The notes beneath the pieces are model-generated. The model was given only the letters and a program-made list of their open reading frames with translations. It had not been told where the DNA came from and did not search any database. Shown one piece after another: positions 43,349 to 51,635 of a stretch of DNA of 55,263 nucleotides. The DNA is from Pseudomonadota bacterium (GTDB lineage: Bacteria; Desulfobacterota; Desulfobacteria; Desulfobacterales; RPRI01), in assembly GCA_018901125.1 (NCBI GenBank), contig JAHIFE010000052.1, positions 1 through 55,263 on the forward strand. Direction: 5' to 3'. Both the position numbers and the translations under genes were made by a program. How positions within the stretch are numbered: the stretch's first letter is position 1; each line of letters opens with the position of its first letter.

Positions 43349-44163
43349 GCAAAGAAAATAAAATTCAATTATTTGAAAAACAAAAGGTAAGAACTCTGTG
43401 GGATGAAGAACAGGAGAAATGGTATTTTTCTGTTCAGGACGTTGTGCAAATTCTATCGGAAAGCGCTGATGTAAAACAGTATATTAAAAAAATGCGCTCT
43501 CGCGATACTCAATTAAATAACAACTGGGGTACAATTTGTACCCCCCTTCCTATGTTAGCGGCTGATGGTAAAATAAGAAAAATTCAAGCAGCCAATACAG
43601 ATGGGATTTTTAGAATAATTCAATCCATCCCATCGCCCAAAGCTGAACCTTTTAAATTGTGGTTGGCAAAAGTTGGCAGTGAACGAATTGAAGAAACCGA
43701 AGATCCCGAACTGGCTTTTGACCGTGCCATGGAAACATATCTGAAAAAGGGATACTCCAGAGAATGGATTAACCAACGGCTAAAAAGTATTGAAGTGAGA
43801 AAAGAACTCACTGATGAGTGGCAGGAACGGGGGATGAAAAAAAATGAAGATTATGCCATTTTAACCAATGAAATAACCAAAGCGTGGTCTGAAAAGACTG
43901 TAAAGGATTATAAAAAGCTGAAAGGGCTGAAAAAAGAAAATTTGCGCGACAACATGACCAATTTAGAGCTGGTTTTAAACATGCTTGCCGAAGCCTCCAC
44001 CACAGAAATCTCCAAAGAAAAGAAACCCAAAGGTTTGGAAGAAAATAAAGACATTGCCAGAAAAGGTGGCACAGCCGCTAAAAAAGCGCGATTGGAAATT
44101 GAGAAGCAGACTGGAAAACCAATTGTGACAGGGAAGAATGAAAAATGGAGAATTGAAAATTGA
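43345..44163 (+). CDS. Bro-N / DinD-like protein embedded in the restriction operon
   Basis: A 272-residue protein with an N-terminal Bro-N domain (KVRTLWDEEQEKWYFSVQDV, then YIKKMRSRD) and a C-terminal half like DNA-damage-inducible protein D (EWQERGMKKNEDYAILTNEI, then LTN/ELVLNMLAEA and IARKGGTAAKKAR). Such genes are often found inside type I loci; their role is unknown, though DinD in E. coli inhibits RecA. GGAG lies five bases before an ATG that overlaps the hsdM stop. The stop falls inside a heptamer repeat and hairpin shared with the hsdS start. Confidence 0.85.
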   Translation: MSKENKIQLFEKQKVRTLWDEEQEKWYFSVQDVVQILSESADVKQYIKKMRSRDTQLNNNWGTICTPLPMLAADGKIRKIQAANTDGIFRIIQSIPSPKAEPFKLWLAKVGSERIEETEDPELAFDRAMETYLKKGYSREWINQRLKSIEVRKELTDEWQERGMKKNEDYAILTNEITKAWSEKTVKDYKKLKGLKKENLRDNMTNLELVLNMLAEASTTEISKEKKPKGLEENKDIARKGGTAAKKARLEIEKQTGKPIVTGKNEKWRIEN

Positions 44164-44182
44164 AAATTGAAAATTCTCCATT
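44144..44182. repeat. Heptamer repeat and 11-bp stem at the DinD-like/hsdS junction
   Basis: Four heptamers, GAGAATT then three GAAAATT (44148-44175), form the loop side of a perfect 11-bp inverted repeat, AATGGAGAATT (44144-44154) and AATTCTCCATT (44172-44182). The stop of the upstream gene and the TTG start of hsdS both lie within it. Confidence 0.85.
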
Positions 44183-45398
44183 ACCTGATGGCTGGGAAAT
44201 AAAAAAATTGGGGGAAGTGTGTGAAATAAAACCACCAAAGAAAGAGGCAAAGGCTAAATTAAGAGGTACTGACTTAGTTACTTTTTTGCCAATGGAAGAC
44301 TTAGGCGTTTTAAATAAAGAAATCGTTGGCGTTAAAGAAAGACAGTTAAAAGATGTAGCAGGCAGTTATACTTACTTTGCTGATAACGATGTTTTGTTAG
44401 CAAAGATTACACCTTGTTTTGAAAATGGGAAAATCGGTATTGCGAGAAACCTGATTAATGGAATTGGATTTGGTTCAAGTGAATATATAGTTTTTCGTTC
44501 TAAGGGCGAAATAATTCAGGATTATTTATATTATTTTTTATCAAGAGAAGCTTTCAGAGATGAGGGCAAAAAAGTTATGACTGGTGCTGTTGGTCATAAA
44601 AGAGTTTCAAAAGAATTTATTGAAAATTATCTATTACCATTCCCAAAATCACTCCCCGAGCAAAAACGCATAGTAGCCATTTTAGATAAAGCCTTTGCCG
44701 CCATAGCCAAAGCAAAAGCCAATGCCGAACAAAACCTTAAAAACGCCAAAGAACTTTTTGAGAGTTATTTGCAAGGGGTGTTTGAGAATCCAAATAATAA
44801 GTGGGATAAAAAAAGATTCGATGAAGTATGTGGTTTCGTTAGGGGTCCTTTTGGAGGTAGCTTGAAAAAAAATATATTCAAGCCAAACGGTTATGCTGTG
44901 TATGAACAGCAGCACGCTATTTATGACCAATTTGAGAAAATTAGATATTTCATTGATGAAAAGAAATTCAATGAAATGAAACGGTTTGAACTTAACTCAG
45001 GTGATTTAATAATGAGTTGTTCAGGAACAATGGGCAAAATAGCAATAGTTCCACCAAACATTAAAAAAGGGATTATTAATCAAGCGTTATTAAAACTAAG
45101 TCCATCAAAAAATATATCAAATATATTTTTGAAATTATGGATGCAGAGCGAAAGCTTTCAGAATAGTTTAAAAGAATATTCAGGTGGTGCCGCTATTCAA
45201 AATGTAGCTTCAGTGGCAATATTAAAAAATATTAAAATTCCATTGCCCGTCATTTCTGAGCAGAACAAAATTGTTAAAGAAGTGCAAACCCTTTCAGCCG
45301 AAACAAAAAAACTGGAAGCCATCTATCAGCAAAAAATAGATGACCTGGAAGAGTTGAAAAAATCCATATTGCAAAAAGCATTCAATGGTGAATTGTAG
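44160..45398 (+). CDS. hsdS: Type I restriction-modification specificity subunit HsdS
   Basis: A 412-residue specificity subunit with two target-recognition domains (about residues 8-160 and 215-365). Each is followed by a helical conserved region: SLPEQKRIVAILDKAFAAIA near 163 and ISEQNKIVKEVQTLSAETKK near 365. The ending LKKSILQKAFNGEL is typical. It determines the DNA site for HsdM and HsdR. No ATG is available; TTG 44160 is the only reasonable start because the same frame has a stop four bases further upstream. Translation probably depends on re-initiation after the DinD-like gene. Confidence 0.93.
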   Translation: MKIENSPLPDGWEIKKLGEVCEIKPPKKEAKAKLRGTDLVTFLPMEDLGVLNKEIVGVKERQLKDVAGSYTYFADNDVLLAKITPCFENGKIGIARNLINGIGFGSSEYIVFRSKGEIIQDYLYYFLSREAFRDEGKKVMTGAVGHKRVSKEFIENYLLPFPKSLPEQKRIVAILDKAFAAIAKAKANAEQNLKNAKELFESYLQGVFENPNNKWDKKRFDEVCGFVRGPFGGSLKKNIFKPNGYAVYEQQHAIYDQFEKIRYFIDEKKFNEMKRFELNSGDLIMSCSGTMGKIAIVPPNIKKGIINQALLKLSPSKNISNIFLKLWMQSESFQNSLKEYSGGAAIQNVASVAILKNIKIPLPVISEQNKIVKEVQTLSAETKKLEAIYQQKIDDLEELKKSILQKAFNGEL

Positions 45399-45402
45399 AT
45401 AA

Positions 45403-45690
45403 ATGGCACAATACAATCCTGATATTCATTTAAACAAATATAAAAAAATGCCCAATCATTTTCATGGAATTTTGGAAAATACGCCGATAATGGACATTGT
45501 GGAAACGAATGTTTGCGGTGACGATGAAAAGGGTGCCCACGTAGGGGCGGATTCCATATCCGCCCAAATATCCGCCGACATATCCGCCCAAATATCCGCC
45601 CAAATATCCGCCCAAATATTCACCGAAATATCAATTCAAAACGGGGTAGGCGTGGATCATACACGACGGGAATGGATTGGTGAAATATAA
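45403..45690 (+). pseudogene. Remnant of a REP-associated tyrosine transposase (RAYT)
   Basis: An open frame of 95 codons whose residues 7-24 (DIHLNKYKKMPNHFHGIL) match the HUH region of the intact RAYT downstream. It has neither the N-terminal strand region nor the C-terminal tyrosine helix. From residue 48 on it encodes a REP sequence and a 12-bp tandem repeat as (AQIS)n. It is best read as a broken, internally rebuilt RAYT copy. It starts 4 bases after hsdS; whether it is translated is unknown. Confidence 0.78.
45541..45639 (+). repeat. REP element and 12-bp tandem repeat array
   Basis: GTAG (45541-45544) is followed by the hairpin GGGCGGAT-TCCAT-ATCCGCCC (45545-45565), the standard RAYT target layout. 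From 45556 seven 12-bp units follow, four of them exactly ATATCCGCCCAA and the rest diverged, with the first unit being the 3' arm of the hairpin. The array seems to have grown from the REP arm. Confidence 0.9.
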
Positions 45691-45692
45691 TA

Positions 45693-46364
45693 ATGGTATA
45701 CAACCCCAAAATCCATAATCGCAAATCGATTCGTTTGAAAGGTTACGATTATTCGCAGGCAGGATTATATTTTGTAACCATATGTTGTCAAAACAGGGAA
45801 CATTTATTTGGTAAAATTATTGATGGGAAATTGGCATTAAATGATGCGGGTGAAATGATTGAAAAAATATGGCACGAAATTGCAGATGATTTTCCGAATA
45901 TTCATTTAAACGAATATATAACGATGCCCAACCATATCCACGGAATAATTGAAATCCCCGTAGGGGCGGATTCCATATCCGCCCATTTATCCACCCCGAT
46001 ATCCGCCCAAATATCCACCCAAATATCAGACGATATATCCATTCGGAAAAGGAAAAGGGCAGAAATGGATTCTGCCCCTACGGTTGGTACGGGATTATCG
46101 CGGGTTGTTCAATCATTTAAACGGCATACCACAATTGAATATATTAATATGGTAAAACAAAATATTTTACCGTCCTTTGATAAACGCATTTGGCAACGAA
46201 ATTATTGGGAACACATCATTCGTAATGAAAACGAATTTGTTAAAATATCAGAATACATCAGAAATAACCCCATAAACTGGAACAGGGACAAATTGAATGG
46301 CGGTGAGGGGAATTTTGTTATGGAACCAACAACACCATATAATGAAGAAAATTGGATAGTGTAA
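45693..46364 (+). CDS. REP-associated tyrosine transposase (RAYT, Y1_Tnp/IS200-like)
   Basis: A 223-residue single-strand DNA transposase of the REP-associated tyrosine type. It opens with SIRLKGYDYSQAGLYFVTIC, has the HUH metal site in MPNHIHGII near residue 78, and ends with WQRNYWEHIIRNENEF and the probable nucleophile tyrosine in SEYIRNNP. Residues 90-130 (VGADSISA, then repeated AQIS-type units and AEMDSAPTVG) are encoded by an inverted pair of REP elements inside the gene, an insertion that keeps the frame open. RAYTs normally act on REPs elsewhere and lack flanking repeats. It lies between hsdS and hsdR. Confidence 0.92.
   Translation: MVYNPKIHNRKSIRLKGYDYSQAGLYFVTICCQNREHLFGKIIDGKLALNDAGEMIEKIWHEIADDFPNIHLNEYITMPNHIHGIIEIPVGADSISAHLSTPISAQISTQISDDISIRKRKRAEMDSAPTVGTGLSRVVQSFKRHTTIEYINMVKQNILPSFDKRIWQRNYWEHIIRNENEFVKISEYIRNNPINWNRDKLNGGEGNFVMEPTTPYNEENWIV
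45960..46081. repeat. Inverted pair of REP elements inside the RAYT gene
   Basis: GTAG plus hairpin GGGCGGAT-TCCAT-ATCCGCCC (45960-45984) faces hairpin GGGCAGAA-ATGGA-TTCTGCCC plus CTAC (46057-46081). The two outer arms pair over 19 bp with two mismatches. Between them are degenerate 12-bp units like those at 45556-45639. This is a BIME-like structure within coding sequence. Confidence 0.9.
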
Positions 46365-46367
46365 ACT

Positions 46368-48824
46368 ATGAATGAAGCCGAAACAAGAGCAGAATTAATA
46401 GACCCTAAACTTAAAGCCGCTGGTTGGGGAGTGGCAGAGGGTTCTAAAATCCTCCGTGAACGCAATGTCTGTAAAATTACAGAGGGCAGAATTCAAGTGG
46501 GCGGTGGCAGGAAAAAACCACTTATTGCCGATTATATTCTGGTTCACAAAGGCATTAAGCTGGCTGTTGTTGAAGCTAAAAGCGATGAACTGGAAGTGGG
46601 CGAAGGTGTGGCACAGGCAAAACAATATGCTGCAAAACTTAATTTAGAAACCACATACTCCACCAACGGAAAAGATATTTATCAAATCTGTATGAAAACA
46701 GGTGCAGAGGGTTTGGTTAATGATTTTCTTTCGCCCCAAGAACTTTGGGATAAAACCTATTCTGACCAAAACGACTGGCGGGATAAATTTGCAAATATTG
46801 CATTTGAAGATAAAAGCGGAACCTGGCGATTACGCTACTATCAGGAAATCGCGGTAAAAAATACACTCGAAGCAGTGGCGCAAAATAAAGACAGAATTTT
46901 ATTAACCCTTGCCACAGGAACAGGAAAAACGGCCATTGCTTTTCAAATAGCCTGGAAACTGTTTCAAACCCGTTGGAACTTAAATCGTGATGGCAAAAGA
47001 AGACCAAGAATACTGTTTTTAGCCGATCGTAATTTTTTAGCTGACCAGGCATTTAACGCATTTTCAGCATTTCCGGAAGATGCAATGGTTCGCATAAGGC
47101 CCAATGACATTAAGAAAAAAGGTAAAGTGCCAACCAACGGCAGTATCTTTTTTACCATTTTTCAATCCTTTATGACCAATAATACAGCAAATAAAAAGGA
47201 TGAAGAACAAGTCAAAATGCTGATGGCTGCTGAGACCCTTGCAGTGTATAAATCGGCAAACTACAATTTTGGTCAGTACCCAAAAGACTATTTTGATTTT
47301 ATTGTAATTGACGAATGCCACCGTGGCGGAGCCAATGACGAAGGAAACTGGAGAGGAATTCTAGAGTACTTTTCACCAGCCGTACAATTGGGGCTTACGG
47401 CCACGCCCAAACGAAAAGATAACGTTGATACTTATAAATATTTTGGGGAACCTGTTTATATCTATTCGCTCAAAGAGGGTATTAACGATGGTTTCCTTAC
47501 GCCATTCAAGGTAAAACGCATCAAAACAACACTTGACGATTATATATACACCAGTGATGACGATATTATCGAAGGAGAAATTGAAGAAGGAAAAATATAC
47601 GAAAAACCCGACTTTAATAAAATTATTGAAATTAAAGAACGGGAGGCAAAGCGGGTTCAGATTTATATGGATGAAGCCAATCAGAATGAAAAAACCATTA
47701 TTTTCTGTGCCACACAAACTCACGCCGCCGCAGTTCGTGAGTTGGTAAATCAGTACAAAAAAAGTAAAGACCCGAATTATTGTGTTCGTGTAACTGCAAA
47801 CGATGGTGAAAGAGGCGAACAGTTTTTGCGGGAATTTCAAGATAATGAAAAAACAATTCCAACGGTATTAACCACTTCCCAAAAATTATCAACAGGTGTT
47901 GATGCACAAAATATTCGCAACATTGTTTTAATGCGACCCATCAATCAAATGATTGAGTTTAAGCAAATAGTTGGCAGGGGAACACGTTTGTTTGACGGGA
48001 AAGAATTTTTCACCATTTTTGATTTTGTAGATGCTTTCCATCACTTTGCTGACCCTGAATGGGATGGAGAACCAGAGGAAGAAGATGCTTGTCCTGATTG
48101 CGGAGAAACGCCTTGTGTTTGCGAAAAGATACCGCCTAAACAGTGCAAAATATGTGGTCAACACCCTTGTATCTGCGAAAAAGAACCACCAAAGCCCTGT
48201 GGAAAATGCGGACAAAAACCCTGTATCTGCATAAAGAAAGTTAAAATAAAGCTAAGAGATGGAAAAGAGCGTGAAATACAACACATGATCGCTACTTCTT
48301 TTTGGAGTGCTGACGGTAAACCAATATCGGCAGAAGAATTTTTAAATAATCTGTTTGGCGAACTTCCTAACTTTTTTAGAAACGAAGAAGAATTAAGGAT
48401 TTTATGGAGTAATCCAATAACACGGAAGACCTTGCTTGAGAAATTGGACGAAGCAGGTTTTGGAAAAGAAGAATTAAACACACTGCAAAAACTAATTGAT
48501 GCAGAGAAAAGCGATTTATACGATGTTTTGGAATATGTGTTTAACAGCGATATAAAACCGATAACAAGAGAAGAACGAGTAACAAGAGCCGAAGCAACAA
48601 TTTTTGCTTTACTCAACGACAAACAAAAAGAATTCATAGAATTCGTTTTGAGTAAATATATAGAAACAGGAGTTGAAGAACTCGACCAGGAAAAACTGCC
48701 AATCTTACTGACAAATAAATACCAATCGCTGGAAGATGCCAAAGAAATATTGGGAGATGTGGCAAATATTAGTTCGCTATTTATAGAATTTCAGAAATAT
48801 CTATATCTACAGAAAGCGGCATAA
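46368..48824 (+). CDS. hsdR: Type I restriction endonuclease subunit HsdR
   Basis: An 818-residue restriction and translocation subunit. The N-terminal nuclease has Asp55 in PLIADYILV, Glu69-x-Lys71 in VVEAKSDEL and Gln83-x3-Tyr87, the PD-(D/E)xK plus QxxxY pattern. The superfamily 2 motor follows with LATGTGKTAIA, DECH, and LGLTATPKR, then QIVGRGTRLF. Residues 575-620 are a cysteine-rich insert of three CxxCGxxPCxC-type repeats, not usual in HsdR, which could bind zinc. The C-terminal helical domain binds HsdM. The gene starts 3 bases after the RAYT stop, so it may depend on read-through transcription across the transposase gene. Confidence 0.93.
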   Translation: MNEAETRAELIDPKLKAAGWGVAEGSKILRERNVCKITEGRIQVGGGRKKPLIADYILVHKGIKLAVVEAKSDELEVGEGVAQAKQYAAKLNLETTYSTNGKDIYQICMKTGAEGLVNDFLSPQELWDKTYSDQNDWRDKFANIAFEDKSGTWRLRYYQEIAVKNTLEAVAQNKDRILLTLATGTGKTAIAFQIAWKLFQTRWNLNRDGKRRPRILFLADRNFLADQAFNAFSAFPEDAMVRIRPNDIKKKGKVPTNGSIFFTIFQSFMTNNTANKKDEEQVKMLMAAETLAVYKSANYNFGQYPKDYFDFIVIDECHRGGANDEGNWRGILEYFSPAVQLGLTATPKRKDNVDTYKYFGEPVYIYSLKEGINDGFLTPFKVKRIKTTLDDYIYTSDDDIIEGEIEEGKIYEKPDFNKIIEIKEREAKRVQIYMDEANQNEKTIIFCATQTHAAAVRELVNQYKKSKDPNYCVRVTANDGERGEQFLREFQDNEKTIPTVLTTSQKLSTGVDAQNIRNIVLMRPINQMIEFKQIVGRGTRLFDGKEFFTIFDFVDAFHHFADPEWDGEPEEEDACPDCGETPCVCEKIPPKQCKICGQHPCICEKEPPKPCGKCGQKPCICIKKVKIKLRDGKEREIQHMIATSFWSADGKPISAEEFLNNLFGELPNFFRNEEELRILWSNPITRKTLLEKLDEAGFGKEELNTLQKLIDAEKSDLYDVLEYVFNSDIKPITREERVTRAEATIFALLNDKQKEFIEFVLSKYIETGVEELDQEKLPILLTNKYQSLEDAKEILGDVANISSLFIEFQKYLYLQKAA

Positions 48825-49243
48825 TTTAAAATTGATGAATTCGTAAAAAATCCCCAAACCGTCATACCGGCGAAAGCCGGTATCCAGAACCTATTGAAAT
48901 TACTGTATGCCGGAAATCCACCCGAACACTCGAACTACAATAAACATGGGATAATTTTCAGTCTGATGGAAAGAATCACCGAACCGGTCGATGTTTGCTT
49001 TATGTAAGCTCTTATTATAAATGGAATCATGTGCGGTTAAAAAAGGAATAAGGAATATAAAAAAGCCAAGGATGAGGGAACATGGGGGCGGAGACAAAAA
49101 CATCCTGTTATGCTTGTACTTTAATCGAACTTTCGTGCACTGGCCGGACCCAGGAAACTACCTGAAACCAAGTTGATTAGTTCTAATAAGAAATCATTTG
49201 AAACGGGCGATGCCTGCCTTATGTAAAGCTTTTTTTATAAAAA
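48825..49243. other. 419-base intergenic region with hairpin repeat and partial duplication
   Basis: There is no convincing gene. A perfect hairpin, ATACCGGC-GAAA-GCCGGTAT (48863-48882), resembles the widespread bacterial dispersed repeat with a GAAA loop; it has no T tract. Two related segments, 48981-49040 and 49200-49258, are about 70 percent identical by eye (shared TTATGTAA and ATGTG), the second covering the fusA stop region. Confidence 0.7.
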
Positions 49244-51277
49244 TTATATGTGGTCAAAGCGGGCAAACTGCATGCTGAATGTTCCCCTGCCTTGAGTCGC
49301 TGATCTTATTGAAGTGGAATACCCAAACATACGCGAAAGGGGAACGGTCGCTTTTATTACATGCATTCCTGATCTTGCACTGATAGATTCAATTTTTCCA
49401 CCCCGGGAATTCAAATCTCCTATTATATCACCCATAAAAGCTTCCGGAACAAATATCTCGGCATCCATTATCGGTTCAAGCAGAAACGACCCGCCCTTAG
49501 TCAGAGCATCCTTACAGGCCATGGCGGCACTTACCTTATACGATATCTCAGTCCCAAGCGACTCCCTGAAAGAACCCCCGGTAATAACAGCTTCAACATC
49601 TACGACAGGGTATCCCATCAGTGTACCGCTTTCAAATGACTCCGCTACACCTTTTTCAATAAAGGGCATAAACACAGCAGGAATAGCAGTTTCATCTTTC
49701 ATCTCGATCAGAACTTTATTGCCGGTTCCCCTGCGGAGAGGCTTAAGCCTCAAGCTCACTTCTCCGAAATGACGCTGTCCCGCAATTTCCCGGTCAAAGA
49801 CAGCAGATCCTTCCGATTCAGAAGTTATGGTCTCCCTGTACATGACCTGTGGCTTTCCAACATTGACACTGGTCTTAAATTCTCTCATCATCCGGCTGAT
49901 TATTATCTCTAAATGGAGCTCCCCCATTCCGGACAAAATTGTCTGCCCCGTATCTTCATCCTTGCGAACCCTCAATGTGGGATCTTCATCTGAAAATTTT
50001 GTCAAAACCTCATCGAGTTTTTCCTGATCAGCATGAGTTTTTGGTTCAACAGCTATAGATATAACAGGTTCATAAAATTCAATATTTTCCAGCAAAACAG
50101 GATAATCGGAAGAGCAAAGAGATTCGCCGGTTGAAGATGTTTTCAGGCCAACAACTCCCACAATGCTTCCGGCGCCTGCTTCTTCGATACGATCTCTCTT
50201 GCTGGCATGCATCTTCAATATCCGGGAAAGCTTTTCCTTTATTTTACGCGAAGGGTTATATACCTCTCCTCCCGTTTTTAAAGTACCGCTGTAAACTCTT
50301 ACAAACGAAACCTTTCGCCCTTCCATCAAAGAAACTTTAAATATCAAAGCAGCCAGATGACCGTTATCCTTGGCCTCAATTAGTAAAGTTTCTCCGGTTT
50401 CAGGATGTGTAGCTTTTATTGGGGGAACATCTACAGGGCTTGGAAGATAGTTTGCAATTGCATCAAGGAGAGGTTGAACACCTTTATTTTTCAATGCTGA
50501 CCCGCAAAGGACAGGAACCAGTTTAAGATTAATAGTTGCCTTTCTTATAGCTGATACAAGCAGGTCGTTGGGAATGGGAGTTTCCGACAAATAGGCTTCC
50601 ATAATTTCGTCATCGGCCTCGGAAAGGGTCTCAATAAGTTTTTCTTTGTATTGCAGTGCATTATCAAGAAGATCGGGAGATATATCGCTTTCTGAAAAAG
50701 TTGCGCCGAGTGTTTCATTATCCCATATTATCTGCTTCATACTAATAAGATCGATAACCCCGGCGAAATCTCCTTCAGAACCAACGGGAATCTGGAGAAT
50801 AAGGGGATTTGCATGAAGTCTTTCTTCCATCATATTTATCGTTCCCAGATAATCAGCACCGATTCTGTCCAGCTTATTAATAAATGCAATTTTGGGAACA
50901 TGATACTTATCCGCCTGCCGCCATACTGTTTCAGACTGCGGCTCAACACCTCCTACTGCACAAAAAACGCCGATGGCCCCATCAAGTACTCTTAGTGATC
51001 GCTCAACTTCAATGGTAAAATCAACATGGCCGGGAGTATCGATAATCTGTATATCATTACCCTTCCAATTGCAGGTAGTTACTGCAGAAGTGATCGTAAT
51101 ACCACGTTCCTGCTCATCCTGCATCCAGTCCATTACTGCTTCGCCGTCATGCACTTCTCCTATTTTGTAAGAACGGCCGGTATAATAAAGGATGCGCTCA
51201 GTAACGGTTGTCTTGCCTGCATCAATATGAGCAATAATGCCGATATTTCTTATCTTGTTTATTCTGTCTTTTTTCAT
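49244..51277 (-). CDS. fusA: Elongation factor G
   Basis: A 677-residue translocation GTPase. G1 is AHIDAGKTT, switch [14 protein letters not shown]3 [10 protein letters not shown]4 NKLDRIGAD and G5 GSALKNKG. Domains II-V follow, with [14 protein letters not shown] in domain III and a C-terminal domain ending near [10 protein letters not shown]. It is slightly shorter than E. coli EF-G (about 700). It drives tRNA-mRNA movement on the ribosome. No rps12/rps7/tuf genes are nearby, so this may be a second EF-G paralogue in the genome. The neighbouring small gene ends upstream of its start. Confidence 0.94.
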   Translation of the reverse strand: MKKDRINKIRNIGIIAHIDAGKTTVTERILYYTGRSYKIGEVHDGEAVMDWMQDEQERGITITSAVTTCNWKGNDIQIIDTPGHVDFTIEVERSLRVLDGAIGVFCAVGGVEPQSETVWRQADKYHVPKIAFINKLDRIGADYLGTINMMEERLHANPLILQIPVGSEGDFAGVIDLISMKQIIWDNETLGATFSESDISPDLLDNALQYKEKLIETLSEADDEIMEAYLSETPIPNDLLVSAIRKATINLKLVPVLCGSALKNKGVQPLLDAIANYLPSPVDVPPIKATHPETGETLLIEAKDNGHLAALIFKVSLMEGRKVSFVRVYSGTLKTGGEVYNPSRKIKEKLSRILKMHASKRDRIEEAGAGSIVGVVGLKTSSTGESLCSSDYPVLLENIEFYEPVISIAVEPKTHADQEKLDEVLTKFSDEDPTLRVRKDEDTGQTILSGMGELHLEIIISRMMREFKTSVNVGKPQVMYRETITSESEGSAVFDREIAGQRHFGEVSLRLKPLRRGTGNKVLIEMKDETAIPAVFMPFIEKGVAESFESGTLMGYPVVDVEAVITGGSFRESLGTEISYKVSAAMACKDALTKGGSFLLEPIMDAEIFVPEAFMGDIIGDLNSRGGKIESISARSGMHVIKATVPLSRMFGYSTSIRSATQGRGTFSMQFARFDHI

Positions 51278-51300
51278 GTCATCAAGCTATGATAATATAC

Positions 51301-51486
51301 TTATCGTGTCAAGTTCTCTTCATCTTTTCCGGCAATATCTTCAGTGCCTTTAACAGCTTCTTCAACAGACTTGTAAATAGCCTTAAATGATTCATTAAAA
51401 CCTGTGGGAGAAATCCTTCCGGTTTCAATGAACTTTACAACTATTTCTTTTGCAGTTCTTAGTATATGCTCATCCAACGATCCCAT
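51301..51486 (-). CDS. Small conserved-looking helical protein
   Basis: A 61-residue protein, acidic at the C terminus, with a predicted helix KEIVVKFIETGRISPTGFNE followed by a second, SFKAIYKSVEEAVKG. I have the impression of similar short proteins in related sulfate reducers, but I cannot name a family. AGGGAG lies six bases before the ATG, which supports translation. It lies upstream of fusA on the same strand. The function is unknown. Confidence 0.65.
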   Translation of the reverse strand: MGSLDEHILRTAKEIVVKFIETGRISPTGFNESFKAIYKSVEEAVKGTEDIAGKDEENLTR

Positions 51487-51635
51487 TGTGCACTCCCTTT
51501 AAACAATAATAAAATAATCCCGATAACCAAAAACAGAATTGAAGATGATACGTCAAGTATGCTTGTCCAGTCAACCGATAACCATATTTAACCGAAAGTT
51601 TTTTGTTTTTATGTTAAATTGAAGTGTTACATTGC

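Noticed and set aside
44148-44175. Heptamer repeat as a switch that fuses the DinD-like protein to HsdS
   Set aside because: The repeat unit puts a stop in every frame within three units, so changing unit number cannot give a read-through fusion; only coupling could change.
45556-45639. CRISPR-like array
   Set aside because: The 12-bp units are contiguous with no spacers and lie in a coding frame.
48900-49103. 67-codon minus-strand open frame downstream of hsdR
   Set aside because: It runs through repeat-like sequence, has no ribosome binding site and no recognisable family features.
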